Assembly: GCA_002104945.1 (NCBI GenBank)
Contig: MCFH01000001.1
Coordinates: 1,887,001-1,951,000 of the forward strand
DNA from: Piromyces finnis
Taxonomy: Eukaryota; Neocallimastigomycota; Neocallimastigomycetes; Neocallimastigales; Neocallimastigaceae
Direction: 5' to 3'
DNA length: 64,000 nt
The first letter of the stretch is position 1. The number at the start of each line of letters is the position of its first letter. Below, in pieces: positions 1-13,768 of this stretch. The translations under genes and the position numbers were made by a program. Below the pieces are notes generated by a model. The model was not told the DNA's origin, made no database searches, and saw only the letters and a list, made by a program, of their open reading frames with translations.

Positions 1-3000
1 GGATTGTCTAGATATTTATTTTTACCCATAATAATAATAATAAAAAGATTTTTTTTTTTTAAATGATTAAAATAAAAAATTATTTATTAATTATTTATTA
101 TTGAATTTATTTCATAAAAATCAAATTAAATTATATATATATATATAATTTAAAGAATAAAAAGCTTATTTTTTTTTTCTTTTATAACAATCTCGTAATT
201 TTATTTATGTTATAAAGTTATACCTATCAAAACCAACAGAGAGTACTTTTCCGCTTTTACCTAACCATCTTACTCTTCCCTTATTACTTTCATTAGCAAT
301 GCCTTCCTTTAAAATTTCACCCTTTATCATATCAATGATTCTAAGTTTCTTATCACGACATATTGTTGCTAATTTTGTACCGTCATAATTCCATGAGGCA
401 TTCAAGATAAAATCTGGATGGGTAATTTTATCTTCATGTTCTGTGAATACTTCTTGCTTTGTTTGAATATTTAATAACTTTAAAATTGTAGAACCTAGAA
501 TATATTATTATTATTATTATTATTATTATTTTAATATTTAAGGACGTTATCAATAAAATAATAAAGGTGTTTATAATACACATATTATAATATACTGTAT
601 TTTATAATAGTAATATAATATCTTTCGTTACATAAAAATATTTTATTACCTGTACAAACATCATAACCTCCAACTAAAACTAAATTTTCTACTAATGGAT
701 TAAACTCAATTAAAGTAGTTTTACTACTGAATACTGTAATAAATTGTTATTTAATTATTTAAAAAAATATGTATGAAGATATTAAAATATTTTTTCATTT
801 TTATATATTTTCATTTATGAATTAATTTATAGAATTTAAATTTCCATACATGAAAAGGTATAATCTGGCTCAGTAAGATTTTCAGTTAAACCATTATCTG
901 GTATAGTCCATATTTGAACATTGCCATTTTCATTACCCTATATTATCCAAAAACACAATTATATTTTATTATAATAAAATAAGTAATTAAATAAATATAT
1001 ATGTATTATATTTATTCATAATAAATAACTTACAGTTATTAACATATTTTGGGAAAATGGATTGAATTTATAATAGGTCATATTGGAACCACAAACTACA
1101 CAATTCATTGTAGCCGGAATTCTTCCACTTTCTCTTGTTTTTAAAATAGCGATTCTACCACCTGGTCCATTAATTGGAATTGCTAATTGTTTTATATATA
1201 TTCATAATAATTTAAAATTATATATAATTGATTCATAGGCATAATTATAGTTTTTTTTTTTTTTTTTTTTTTTTTTTATTTTGTAAATATTATTTTTTAT
1301 TTATTATAAATTGATTTATAGTTACCTATAAATTTATTATTAGCTTCAATACCATCAATTTCATTGGTTAAGTTATCCCTTTAAATTAAATTGTTAAATA
1401 ATAACCTTTTAGACTTTGTATTATCAATATTGTATATAATAATAATGATGATGTATTTATTTATAAGTATTAAATACTATTTTTTATTACCAGTAACCAT
1501 TAAGATTATCATATTGAAGCTTAACTTTACCGCTCATAAATCTATAAGAGGAAGCTTGAGCACCAAACTTCATAGAAATGTTAGCAGCAGGTGCTGCTGC
1601 TGGTTCATCATCCTTATCTCTAACCGATATGTTATTATTAACATTAACTGAAGATCCTGAACGATTTAATGGATTAGCACGTTTATTAATAGAATCAGAG
1701 CTATTGTTTAATGGATTAGCACGTCTATTAATAGAATCAGAACTGTTGTTTAATGGATTAGCACGTCTATTAATGGAATCAGAACTGCTGTTTAATGGAT
1801 TAACTTTCTTAGTAATGGATTCTGTACTACTGTTATTACTATTATCGATTAAATTAGATTTAGAGCTTAATGGATTTGCTCTAGATGGAACTGTAGCCCC
1901 TAAAGACACCTTAACTGGCATTACTGGTCCGGATGGTACTTGGGTAACAGGTACAGAGTCAGTTGGAGTAGCTACACATGAAGCAGAGATCTTTGGTTTG
2001 GCATTTTTATTATGAGATCTAGCTGGGCGAGCTTTAACTGGATCTAAACTTAATTTTCCAACTTCCTAAAAGTACGTATAACAATAATTTTTATTTTTTT
2101 ATATATTAGGATTTATTATATATTATATATTTAAATAAAAATGATAGTTATTTATATATAAACCTTTGTTAAACCATTAATCCATTCTTCGGTGCTAATT
2201 TTTTTTTAATTTAATTATTATGATGTGTATATTGAGTTAATATAAATAATATATTATATATTTTGAATAAATCTAATTATATTTGTGTAATGTGTAGGTT
2301 ACAACGTATTTTACCTTAAAGAACATTCATCACCTTTGGTATCTGGGAAAATTTCTGGAATAAAGTTTCTCATATTAGTTCTTGGTACAGTAATACTAAC
2401 TGTAATATATAATTAAAAATTAAAATAAATAAAAATATTAAAATGTTTAATAATGAGTTTCTTTTTAACAATTTTATTAATGTTAAACTACTTAAATACA
2501 TACTAGGAGTAATAGTATCCTTAGTGACTTGAAGAAGACGACCAACTTCACATTTCATAACATCTAAAGCTCTCTTTGGTACAAAGCCAACACCATTGAA
2601 ATTACTATTTGTTACTATCAATTGATTATTATCTTCTAAATTGTTATTTCTTAATTCATATTTAAGAAGAATATTATTTCCCTATATGATTAAATTAAAT
2701 TATTAGCATATATATTTCATTTTATTAAGACAACATATATATTAATTTCTAATTATTATATATAGTTCATTTTTAAATAATTTAGTATTTTTTAAATTAC
2801 CTTTCCACAAATATATAAAAGGTTAGTATCGGAATCAAATATTGGCATTAAAATACCTGGACTGAAGGACATTCTTGAGGAAAATAGAGTCGAACTCATA
2901 TTTCTTGAATCCCACAAGAAGATTTCTCTATCTCTTGTCTTTTCATTATTCCAGTAAAATAAATATATATTATATATGTTATAATGGAAAAGATAATTAT

Positions 3001-4186
3001 AAAATATTTATTTAAAGTTTTAACATAGAGTTTGCTTATACAATATTAATCTATATCTATATCCATAAATATATTTATTTTACTTACTCTACTGAAACCA
3101 GTAGTAACAATATTGTTAGTATTACCAAGCCATAAAGCTCTCGTAGCTTTTGATCCCGGATGTCCATTACCAGTAATAGAAGTACCGGAACTTCTTGGAT
3201 CGATGATTTCTAAACCATTTCCGTTAGCTTTTGTAGATTTAACGAACATACTACCATCTTCCTTCCTATTTATATTTTTTTTTTTAAAAAAAAAGTTAAA
3301 AATTGTATTATCAATATTATTCTAATTGCTTAAAAGATAGTATATAAATATTTATTTATTTATAAATTCCAAATATATATATTAATAATTTTTGAAATTT
3401 TCTTGAATTTAATTTTAATTATTTAAAAATTGTATTTAAAATAAAAAGTTGAAATTTTATTTTAACCATTATGCTTATATTTTATAATATATAGTTGAAT
3501 GAGTATGTATTTACTTTTAAGCATTATTAAATACTTTTGTAATTTTTTTTATTATTATTTTGTTTTATTCTATCCTCTCACTTCACATAAAATTTTTATA
3601 TTTTATTAAAATTAAAATATTATATTTATTTTTACCATGAATAATATTGAATTTCATTGTCTGAATTAAAAGTATTAATAACTTTTTCGTTTTCAATATC
3701 CCATAAATAAATATTATTTGAGGTAGCTGTTGAAACAATGTTTTCTACAGTTGGATGAAATTGAACTATATTGACGCCCGAGTCATCGTCATGAACTAAA
3801 GTAGTTAATGCACTATTTATATTTTCAGTTATACCATTTTCTGGGATTTCCCAAAGTTTTAAAGTTTTATCACTGGATACCGAGGCAAGATAGTCATAAG
3901 CAAATGGAGAGAATTGAATGTCATTTACAGTATTAGAATGAGCTTGAATATTTGGTCTATTCATAGCAATAACTCCATTACCGAGTTTTTCATATTCGGT
4001 AAGTGATAATACACCAATATTATTACCATTAGATTTATAACTCATAAAATGCTGACTTGCTGTTATCATATTACAAGAGTCAAGACCATCTGTATTCAGT
4101 GTTGTTCCTGGAAAAGATAAAGTCTTATCTTTATCTAATTTAGCGACTACATTTCTGTATTTTGAAAAAATATTGAAACGTTTCAT
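1..4186 (-). CDS. Tandem coronin (coronin-7/POD-like), 3' end outside window
   Basis: Two coronin-type WD40 beta-propellers in one protein, an actin/membrane-trafficking regulator by family. The ATG at 4186 opens the first propeller (FSKYRNVVAK, then SDKTLKLWEIPENG and NIYLWDIENEK). After a linker carrying four 14-residue repeats, the second propeller begins near 1580 (SSYRFMSGK, then NVQIWTIPDNGL and SWNYDGTKLAT). Exons read on the minus strand: 4186-3636, 3265-3088, 2938-2801, 2681-2504, 2399-2315, 2194-2164, 2065-1491, 1378-1326, 1182-1034, 937-850, 733-650, 494-224 and 7-1. All junctions are GT..AG and phases match, including the last, where GATAG joins ACAATCC to give Asp-Arg-Gln-Ser. 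The end of the second propeller and any C-terminal acidic tail lie outside. Exon 6 is only 31 bases. It is divergent from ATG101. Coronin identity is secure; the tandem class is inferred from the two propellers. Confidence 0.88.
1665..1835 (-). repeat. 42-bp tandem repeat in coronin linker
   Basis: Four near-identical 42-base units in frame inside the coronin gene encode variations of RANPLNNSSDSIN(R/K). They lie between the two propellers, so they lengthen a Ser/Asn-rich flexible linker without changing the reading frame. The unit copies differ by only a few bases, which suggests recent slippage or unequal exchange. Confidence 0.85.
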
Positions 4187-4940
4187 TTTTTTTTTTTTTT
4201 TTTTTTAATTTTTAATTAATTAATAATTATATGAATTTCTATTATTTAAAAAAAAAGTTGTTATTATTTTTATTGAAATTTCAAGGCAATAACAAAAGTA
4301 AAATGTTTATTATAAGTTTTAATAACATTCAAATAGAATTAACATTTAGTTATAATAAAAATATAATTATTATTTTATTAATTAGTTTGTATAGATAATA
4401 TATATATTATAGCAATTTAAATTAGTTGTTACAATGATTGCTAATAATAAAAATTATATTAAATGAAATGTTAATGTTTTTAATTACTTTTATTCTCCTT
4501 ATAAGATTTTATTTTATTTATTTTATATCAATTTATTTTGTTCTTTTATATTTATTTATTTATTTATTTATTTTTTTCTTCTTACAGATAACTATATTTT
4601 AAAGAATGATGTATGTTACATATATTCAAATATATTTTTTTATTTATTTATTTTATTTTTTTAAAAAACAAAAAATAAAAATAAAAAAAATATTATTAAA
4701 AAAAAATTTTAAATTTTTTTTTAAATATTTGAAAATAGTTTTATATAAAATGTATTTTTGCATTTTTTAATATTAAACATTTTTTCCCCTATCAAATCTT
4801 AATTTCAGTTCAGTTTCAAAAATAAAAATAAAATAATAATAATAATAATATTAAAATTGAATTAAAATGATATAACATCACAAAGATATTTCAATATTTA
4901 TTGATAATTAAATTAATTTTATAGATATCAATATATCAAT
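4187..4940. other. Divergent promoter region, coronin / ATG101
   Basis: About 750 bases of A/T-rich sequence between two divergently transcribed genes, with long T and A runs and an (ATTT)n patch near 4550-4575. It presumably holds both promoters. I see no gene and no convincing named binding site. Confidence 0.5.
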
Positions 4941-6333
4941 ATGGAAAAGCAATTTTCTTTAAGAATTGTAAATATCATAATAATATATATTTGAACATTT
5001 TTATTGAATTTATATAAAAAGTGCCATTTATACACATATAATATATATTATAACTTAATACATATTTTAATAATTCAATACATATTCTACATAATTATAG
5101 GAATCAGACTATAGCTTATTACCTGAAGTTGTAAAATCTGTATTACATACAATTTTCTTTCATAGAATAATGACATTAATTACACCAGTTGGTATTCGTT
5201 GTTTTCAATTTAAATAAAATTACTTGAGTATCAAGAAAGTGTTATTAAAATATTTTTTAAATAATAATATTATTGGTCATTCAATTTTAAACTTTTCTAA
5301 AATTTAGAAGTTCAATTGGAGTATGGTATTCAATATGTACATATTATTAATATCTATAAATAATTTATATGTTTCATTAGAAAAAAAAAAAAGATAATAA
5401 TAGTATATTTTTTTATTGAATAGTAAATTAAAATATACATTATATATTATATTTTTAATTCTATTTTTTTTATTAATATTAATATTAATATTAATATAAT
5501 TAATAATAATAATAAAAAAAAAAAAAAAAAATGAAACATAAAAATTACTTTTAATATATAAAGGTTAAGGTCAATGATTTTGAAATTGAAGAAATAATTA
5601 ATCAAAAAACACAACAATTTATTGAATTAGAAACCTTTAAATTAAATAAAGTCGCAAAAGAAGAAAGGGTATTTAAACCATTTCATTATTATTTTTAAAG
5701 AGTTAAAATTGAATTTGAAATGAATTTATTATTGATACTAACGATAATTATGAATGATAGATTGAAGTTCGTTTTGAAAAACAAAATTTTTTAAAAAATA
5801 TATGCTGGGAACAGTGGAATTTAGATTTTAGTGTCAAAAATATTGGTAAGCATAATATAAATATTATTATATTTAATAATAACAAATATATTATACTATG
5901 ATGCATATAATTAAAATACACTTTACTATGCTTCTGAATAAAGATGATAAGCAAAAAATATTAACAAATTTAGAAGAGGTACTTATAAAGATATCTCAAT
6001 ATGCTAATAAATACAAAAGTCATATTCCTCAATTAACTTCACAAGAAAAAAATTTTCCATATGAGGTTTATTTAATTTTTATTAAATATTAATATATATT
6101 GTATATATTTAAAATGAAAATTATTAATATATATTATTACATTAAAAATTTATTATAGATTGTTATAAATTGTGATGGATGGAATAAGGTATAAATATAC
6201 TCACTAATATTATAATATTATAATGTAGTTCATATATAATATTTTTTTTAACTAATTTATCTAAATTTATTTACTTTTTATAAAAAAGAAGCTGAGAAAA
6301 ATGTGGTCGTCACCTCAGCTTTCTAATAAATAA
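4941..6333 (+). CDS. ATG101: Autophagy protein Atg101
   Basis: HORMA-fold partner of Atg13 in the Atg1/ULK autophagy-initiation complex. Eight exons: 4941-4967, 5101-5191, 5308-5336, 5564-5668, 5761-5845, 5944-6065, 6160-6189 and 6289-6333. They total 534 bases (177 residues), shorter than the roughly 218-residue animal protein. Recognition rests on segments that align in order with the family: VVKSVLHTIFFHR near the N-terminus, QYVKVNDFEIEEII in the middle, CWEQWNLDFSV (the conserved W-E-x-W segment), and a C-terminal KLRKMW. Phases agree at every junction; a TACTAAC branch site is visible at about 5737-5743. Four exons are 45 bases or shorter, so automated prediction would probably miss this gene. 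Exon 3 and the last exon are the least certain. Atg101 is absent from budding yeast but present in most other fungi. Confidence 0.85.
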
Positions 6334-6692
6334 TATATTCTTATTCCATTTATTTATATATAATTTTTATTTTTCATTTATTTATTATTTACTTATTTAT
6401 TTCATTAAGCAAATGCTTCATCTTTATTATTTGAAGATATTAATATGGAACAAAATAACAAAATTACTATTTCTTATTTTTATTAAAATAAAGAATTTTT
6501 ATTTATTAATACTTCAATGGATTTATCAACAATAATATTTTTTTTTTATTCTTTTTTATTCTTCCTTTCTTTTTTTTTTCAATAAGTTTTTAGAAAAAGT
6601 TTTAAATTAAAAAGAATTATTCTAATTTGAAAAAAAGGTAAAGAAAAATTAATTTAGAATTTTATTTTTATCCTTTATATAGATTGGATTAT
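6334..6692. other. Convergent intergenic region
   Basis: A/T-rich spacer between the 3' ends of ATG101 (+) and the SH3 protein (-). It has long T tracts around 6540-6575 but nothing resembling a gene. Confidence 0.5.
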
Positions 6693-8344
6693 TTAGAGAC
6701 GTCTACTACTTTGTCTGTCTGGTAACTCATTATTATATTGTTGATAGTTACCATTATATTGATTATTACTAACTAAGAAAGTCATAGGTAATACACCAAC
6801 CATTCTGGTTCTACTATTTCTACCAAAGGCCCAACCATCATCAAATGTTTGAACAATGATTACTTCATCATCTTGCTCAATAGCTAATTCATCAGGTTGT
6901 CTTGGAGTAAAGGATGAAATAGCGTAATATCTAGTTGGTGGGATAAGACCTTTTTGGTTAATTTCAGAATCACCTTCAAGGGTAGTAGCATCACTAGTAC
7001 TAATTTGTGTTTGATTCATTTGTTGTTGCATTTGTTGTTGTAATTGCATTTGTTGCTGTAATTGCATTTGTTGCATTTGTTGCATTTGTTGCATTTGCTG
7101 CATTTGCTGCATTTGTTGTTGCATTTGACTATTGTTATTGAACATCATTTGTTGGTTTTGTTGTTGATATTGATTATTATAACCATTCATATCTGAATAA
7201 TTATTCATATTTTGTTGATTATAATTATTTATTTGTTGTTGTTGTTGTTGTTGTTGTTGTTGATTATTATCATTACTCTTGGTTAAAGTACCATAATAAT
7301 ATTGTTGAGATGGATTAGAATAATTACCATAATATGGTTCTTGTGGATAACTACTGTAACTTTTTTGTGATTCTTGATAATTTGGAGGCTGGATATTTAT
7401 TTCTGCATTATAGTCTGTACCATTATAGTTGTTATTTTGATCTTGTACTTGTTGGACTTCTTGAGTACTTTGTTATTCAGTCACAATAATTTAAATTAAA
7501 AAAAAAAATAGTTTTTCATTTAAAGTAAAATAATTTTTTAATTAAAATATTATTGATGTTTTTTATAATAATTATAATTATAATATACTTACTTTGAATT
7601 ATCTTTATTATCATTTATATTTAACATTTCTAATTGAGTATTTAATTTAATTGAATTATCGTAGTTTACATCTAAATTATTGTTGTTATTATTATTTTCA
7701 GTAGTGAGATTATTATAATTAACTGGTTCTTGATAAACATAGTTATTTGGAACATTATTATTATAATTATAATTGTTACTATAATTTTCTGTAGTATTGT
7801 AATAATCTTGAGTATAATTATCTGTTAATGAATATTTGGTTGGTTGAGCTTGCTCATTAAAATTATTTTGGGAAGAATAATTATTGAAATCACTATTGGT
7901 GTTATTCGTAATAACTTGAGACTTTTGCTCCTTCTTTTTATTGCTATTAGTTTTAGCAACTTGTTCTGCATTAATTAAAGCAACTTCTAAATCCTTTACT
8001 AATTTATCCATTCTATTTTCTAAAGCATCAAAATTTTCACCCTTTGATTTTACAATACGTTGGAAAGGACCACTCTTTTTCTCCTTTACATTTAATAAAC
8101 TTGATTTAATATCCGAATTCAACATTTTAATCTTGTTTATGCTTAAACTTAATGGAGCAATAGAATTACCATCATCTTCTCCAGCATAAATATCTTCTAA
8201 AATCTTTAATAAAGGTTCAATCATTGTAGATCTTTTATATAAATTTTGAAGTTCTTTAGATGCAATTTGGTATTTTGCATTAAGTTCTCTTTGAATTGAA
8301 ACTTGGCTATTACCACTAGTATTGGTGTTGAAGTAACTATCCAT
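6693..8344 (-). CDS. Gln/Asn-rich protein with C-terminal SH3 domain
   Basis: Two exons (8344-7593 and 7467-6693) join in phase to give 508 residues. Residues 1-140 look helical and well ordered and match no family I recognise. Residues ~150-425 are Asn/Tyr/Gln-rich low complexity, including a poly-Gln tract coded by TTG repeats near 7230-7262 and a Met-Gln-Gln run at about 7020-7125. Residues ~429-484 form an SH3 domain: YYAISSFTPRQPDELAIEQ, then DDGWAFGRN, and a GVLPMTFL end in place of the usual G-x-x-P-x-N/T-Y-V. This suggests an adaptor binding proline-rich partners, probably in actin or endocytic work, but that is inference. The Gln-rich tract could be prone to condensation or aggregation. 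Confidence 0.85.
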
Positions 8345-9887
8345 TTTGAATACTTCTTTTTAGGTTTATATTTTATATTTGTTTATTGAGATACTGTAAT
8401 TATATATTTTATTTTGATAGATTTTAAAACAATATAAAAGGAAATATAATTTTTCTTTTTTTATAATATATACTTTTTATTTTCCTTCTTCTTTATTCAC
8501 TTTTTTAGATATCAATTATTTTCACTACTAAAAAAATAGAATTGTGATTGAAGAAAGAATTATAAATTATATTTTTCAAAACAACTTTGGATTTTATTTT
8601 TTTTTTTTTATAGTGTTTATAAAAGAATGTTTATTTATTTTTATTTACTTATATATAATTTGATGCTTAATTTATTTTTGTTTTATAAATATATAGCAAT
8701 TATTATAAATGGTTTGTTAACAATAAATATATAAATTTGAAAATGTGTAACAAGTTCTTTTTTTATTATTTTGATTTGTTCTTTCACCTTTTATAATTAA
8801 ATTATAATGTCAAAAGAATGTTCATAAAAAAAAAATATTTTCGATACTATTTTTTATATATAATTAATTTATTAATATAAATTTTATTTATAATTAATAT
8901 AATAAATTATTTCATTTTTAAGTACTATTAAAATTCACAGTTTAATAAATATTTTAAATAAATATAAAATATTATTATTATTAAATATTGTATAAGAAAA
9001 TATTTAATAATAATAAAGTATTTGTTTATATAATAATGAATTTATTAAATAAATAATATTCAATATTTTTATTATTCTTTTAAACCTTTTATTTCACCAC
9101 TTAAAAAACACCTATAAAACTCTAGGAACAAAGAAAAAAAAATGTAGTAATTAAAAACTAAAATTTATTATTTAAATAAAAATATAATGGAAATCTTAAT
9201 AATTATTTTATTATCACCATAAATAGATTTGTGTTACATTAAAATCAATTAACAGTAATATATTAGATTATATTGAATTAAAAGTTAATATATAAAACCA
9301 AATCATATTAGATAAAATTAAATGATTAAATATAATATATTAAGCTATTATTTATTTCCTATATTTTATTGATATAATCAATTTATAGTATTATATTTTA
9401 CAATATATATTAAATGTCATTTTAAAAATTTATATTGATTATTTATTCATATACATTTTAATATAAATAATAAGTAAAAATAACTATCCACATTATGCAA
9501 AGGATTAGAAGTTTACAAAAAGAGTAAAGTAAAAAATAAATTTTATATATTATTATTCTTTTGAATAAATAATATAGTTTTTATATTCATTTTATTATAA
9601 CAAGTTTTTTAGCCATTTTTAAAATAAAAACAATGAAGTAAAGAAATTATATACATTCTAAAAAGCAACATCACATTATTATATTATTATAAAACTATTA
9701 AAACTATTATTATAATTCAAAGTAGGTAGTGAGGATTAGTATAATCATTAATATTAGGTTTAGAATTCCCTACCATTGACCAACCAGTTATCATGATTTA
9801 ATATAATAATTGTTCTGTGATTCAAAAATTTATATTAAATAGAATTATTAAAGTCACATCTTTTAATATTTATTTAAAGAATTATTT

Positions 9888-9968
9888 ATTCATTCATTTA
9901 ATTATTTAATTAATTAATTATATATTCATTCATTTAATTATTTAATTAATTAATTATATATTCATTTA
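9888..9968. repeat. 36-bp tandem repeat, about 2.2 copies
   Basis: A unit starting ATTCATTCATTTAATT repeats at 9888 and 9924 and partially at 9960. It is pure A/T/C sequence within a gene-poor gap. Confidence 0.8.
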
Positions 9969-10174
9969 TTTACAAAGCTATTTAGTTAGTAAATTATTTA
10001 AATAATTATTTATTTATTCACTTATTCAATTAATAAGACATTTTTTATTATTTCAACGATGATTATGCTATAGAAATAATTACTAGGGAAATAAAAAAGA
10101 GAAAATAGTATGATAACAGTTTTTATAAACTTTTTATGTTTTTATTATTAATTAAATAGTATGAAATATTTTTT

Positions 10175-10175
10175 A

Positions 10176-10243
<68 letters not shown>
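10175..10243. repeat. (TTA)n microsatellite
   Basis: An uninterrupted trinucleotide run of more than twenty TTA units in intergenic DNA. Confidence 0.9.
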
Positions 10244-10964
10244 GTTAATATATGTAATAAAAATACTAGTACAAAAATTTAAAATAATATTTTTTTCTTA
10301 AAAAAATTTAAAAGAAAATTAAATAAAAAAGTTAAAATGAGTATTAAATATTCATTCGTGTGAAAAACATTAATCAATATTAAAACACAATAAAATAAAA
10401 TTTATAAAATCAAAATACTTAAAAACAGATTTATATAAAATAAAAAGAAAACTAAGATGTTAATATACGAAACATTAATATTTAATATTAATCTTGTGTA
10501 TCTTTCATATAAATTATGGATAACCGATTTCAATTCAATTATCCCAATTTATATATATAGTGATTATTCATTTTTCTTTTATATATACGAATATATATAT
10601 TTTTTTCAATAATTTTATTTTTATGTGTTTATTAAAAGTTAATAAGGATAATAATTTCTTTCATAATAAAACAATTTATTATGAATGAAATTAATTATTA
10701 AAGTTTTAAATTTCAATAATATTTTCTATTAGAATAGTGTAAATGTATTTTATTTTTATTTTTATTTTAAATTGAATATTAACATATAATTTTTTAAATT
10801 ACCTTTTTATTTCATTTCATTTATTGTTGAAAGTACTACTCTCATTGCTGGTATTATTAAATTCGTGTGAAACTTCGGGAATATTTAGCAAAATTTATAA
10901 TTCCCATTTTATAAAATATACTCGGTAAAATATTTAAACATTTATTTATTTAACACAAAAAAAT

Positions 10965-13542
10965 ATGTTGTTAAAAACAATAAAGGACAATAACAAGTTC
11001 ATTATTATAATAAATAATTAATAATTAAAAATTATAAATAATTAATACAGATTAACAAATTATAAAATCAATTAATTATAGTAAATTATATATCATATTT
11101 AATGTTATTAAATGTAAATATTAATAAATGTTAAATTTTATATAACAGAAATGAAAAAGAAAAAGGAATTACTTGTGGAGTTAATACAATCCTCTCGGTA
11201 TTATTATCTTTACTTATAATTCAAATGGAAAATGAAAATCCAGTTTGGTTTAGTAAATAATCTTTTTTATATAAAAATATTTCAAAAATAAAAATTGATA
11301 TTCATCTCATTCTTTAACATTACAATAATATTATATTTTCCCTTTGGAACAATTATGTATTATAAAGGATATTTATTTTATTGTCTAAATTTGACAATTT
11401 TATTTTCATATTGCTATTGGATACTTAATATACTAATAAGAATACAAACGTATTATTTAAAGATAGTTGTTTGTACAATTTCAATAACAATTCTATATTT
11501 TATAATATCAAACTGCGCTGAGTATTCTGGTAATAGATAAAATGAATATTAGTAATATAAACCTTTTAATTGCAATTTGTACATTTTATGTAACTTTATT
11601 ACCACAATTCTATATTTAATAGCTCTAATTCAGTATTAATATTAATAATTATTTTTTTCATATTATATATTAAAAAAAAAAAGATATTTCAAGATGGTAT
11701 TACACACTCCCATGTTTATTCTGTGGAATAATTTATTATTTCTTAATAGTTAACATTAAAGGAAGCTTCACTCTTAGTGAAGGTTCTATCGTAGCTCAAG
11801 GCTTTACTTTATTATTTAATGATTCAATATTATATTGTACTCAAAAGGTAATATTGAGTTTCATTCTATTGATAGCAATTACCAAACATTCGTTTTATAC
11901 TGAAAATTTTTTCTTTTAATAATAAAAATAAAAATCTTTTGACTTTCCATATATTATAGTTAAATATTATAAGACATCCAGAAATTTTTGATTTTGATCG
12001 TTCAAATATCTTTGCCATGTTAGAAGTTCTAATTGTTGGCTCAATTATATGTTATTTTATTTTATATCCTTTATTCCAAAGATCTCTTTCAAATTATCAT
12101 AAATGGAAAGATCATCACTATTTATTAGAAGATAGAAAAAATTTCAGAAGATTATATCATAAATTTTCTATCAACACTTGGTTTGGTTTTATCGCTTTAA
12201 TTATTATATGTCTTATGCCATACTCAACTTATATTATTAAGGAAAATCCATTTATATGGTATAAAGCATTTTAACAATCTATTACAATTAATATATATTA
12301 AATTGATGAATCTAATTAATTTATGATTATATTATCATCAAACTTATAGGGTAATAAAATATATTTGTCAACCTAGAAGATTATTTTTAATCTCATTATG
12401 GCTTTGTCTTTTAAGTTCTATTGTTATTGCCATGAAATGGTTACTCGGAAAAACAAATACACTTTCCGATCTCAATAATAAAAGAAAATTTTATCATATA
12501 CTTTCAGTATTAATGTTTTTCCCTGGTTATTTAATAGATGTAATATTTTCTATATAAATATTATATGGTTTTTATATAGTCTTGAAATCATAAAATAAAT
12601 ATTAAAATATTTATTTTATAAAATTTAAAATATATTAATATTGATAAACTATTAATAATAACCTATTATGTTTTAATGTTGCTATTGATAATAAAATGAA
12701 AACAGAGAGATTTCATGTTTCTTAGCTTTGCTGTTGCCTTTTGTGCTATGTTAATGATTGAAGTAATTCGTTATTTTAAGGTTTATCCAGTTGGCGTTGC
12801 AATTCATCAATTTATGATTACTTTTATTGATCAAAAAGATACTGGTACAGCTATTCTTTCCCATATTTATTTACTTATTGGTTGTGGTATGCCTGTATGG
12901 TTAAACAGGTAAATCAATAATAAATTAATTATATAAAAATATAAATGGTGATGTGATAATTACTATTCTTTTTTTTTTTTTTTTTAATTATATATATATA
13001 ATTTTTCATATTTTTTAAATGTAAATAGTCTTTCTGATAATATTTTACCGGGTGTCTCTGGTATATTGGCTCTTGGTGTTGGTGATACAATGGTATATAA
13101 GCAGATTTTTTAAAATATTTTTAAAAAATTATATTTTTCTAATATATGCTTTTTTTTTTCTGTTTTTTTAATAGGCTTCTATTATTGGTTATCGCTATGG
13201 AAAAACACATTGGCCGAAGTCAAAAAAGACAGTAGAAGGTACTTGTGGTTTTATTGCGTCTATTACCCTTTTTGTTTTAATTACGAATATAATCTACAAT
13301 TATGGATATTCATTTATTCAAGTAATTATAAAATAACAATATAATATTCATGTATTAATTGTTAAAAAACTAACTCATAAATTATTATAATGTAATTTAT
13401 ATATATTTTTCTTTTAACTTTTATTTAGTGGATCAAATTCATTCTTTTTGTTATATTAACTGGTTTATTAGAAGCAGAATCAAATCAAAATGATAATTTA
13501 ATTTTACCACTCTTTCTATTTTCATTAACATCAACTATATAA
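10965..13542 (+). CDS. SEC59: Dolichol kinase
   Basis: CTP-dependent dolichol kinase of the ER membrane, which makes dolichyl phosphate, the lipid carrier for N-glycosylation, O-mannosylation and GPI anchors. Ten exons: 10965-10996, 11149-11252, 11368-11529, 11684-11847, 11960-12258, 12350-12539, 12706-12908, 13029-13092, 13175-13321 and 13429-13542. They total 1479 bases (492 residues; the human enzyme is about 538), all in phase. Most of the protein is hydrophobic helices. The signature CTP-binding region spans exons 8-9: GILALGVGDTMASIIG followed by WPKSKKTVEGT. NKRKFYH in exon 6 and ILSHIYLLIGC in exon 7 also match the family. The first exon (MLLKTIKDNN, weak donor GTTCAT) is the least certain part; everything from exon 3 on is firm. 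Confidence 0.88.
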
Positions 13543-13736
13543 ATGTAATGTTTTAAACAAAGAAATGATTTATCTATAATACCATAAAATAATATAGAAA
13601 ACTATTAAAATAATAAAATAGAGTTTATTTAATTTCAGCAAAAAAAAAAAAAAAAAAAAAAATAAAATAAAATAAAATAATAAAAAAAAAAAAAAAACAA
13701 ATAATAATAAAATAAAATAATAATAAAATATTAAAG

Positions 13737-13768
<32 letters not shown>

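Larger units (their letters stand above)
8345..10964. other. Gene-poor A/T-rich region between divergent genes
   Basis: About 2.6 kb without a recognisable gene. It holds a 36-bp tandem repeat (9888-9968), a long (TTA)n microsatellite (about 10175-10243) and a slightly less A/T-rich patch at 10820-10920 that may be a 5' untranslated region of the dolichol kinase gene. Promoters of the SH3 gene (-) and dolichol kinase (+) must lie at its ends. Confidence 0.5.

Noticed and set aside
1578-2015. Plus-strand 145-codon frame
   Set aside because: Antisense shadow of the coronin linker exon; the minus strand has consistent splice sites and coronin motifs on both sides.
9725-9774. tRNA-like stretch (GGTAG..CTACC ends, GATTAGTATAATC similar to an A box, GGTTTAGAATTCCC similar to a B box)
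   Set aside because: Only 50 bases, no anticodon arm can be folded, and the B box lacks the TTCGA core. At most a tRNA relic.
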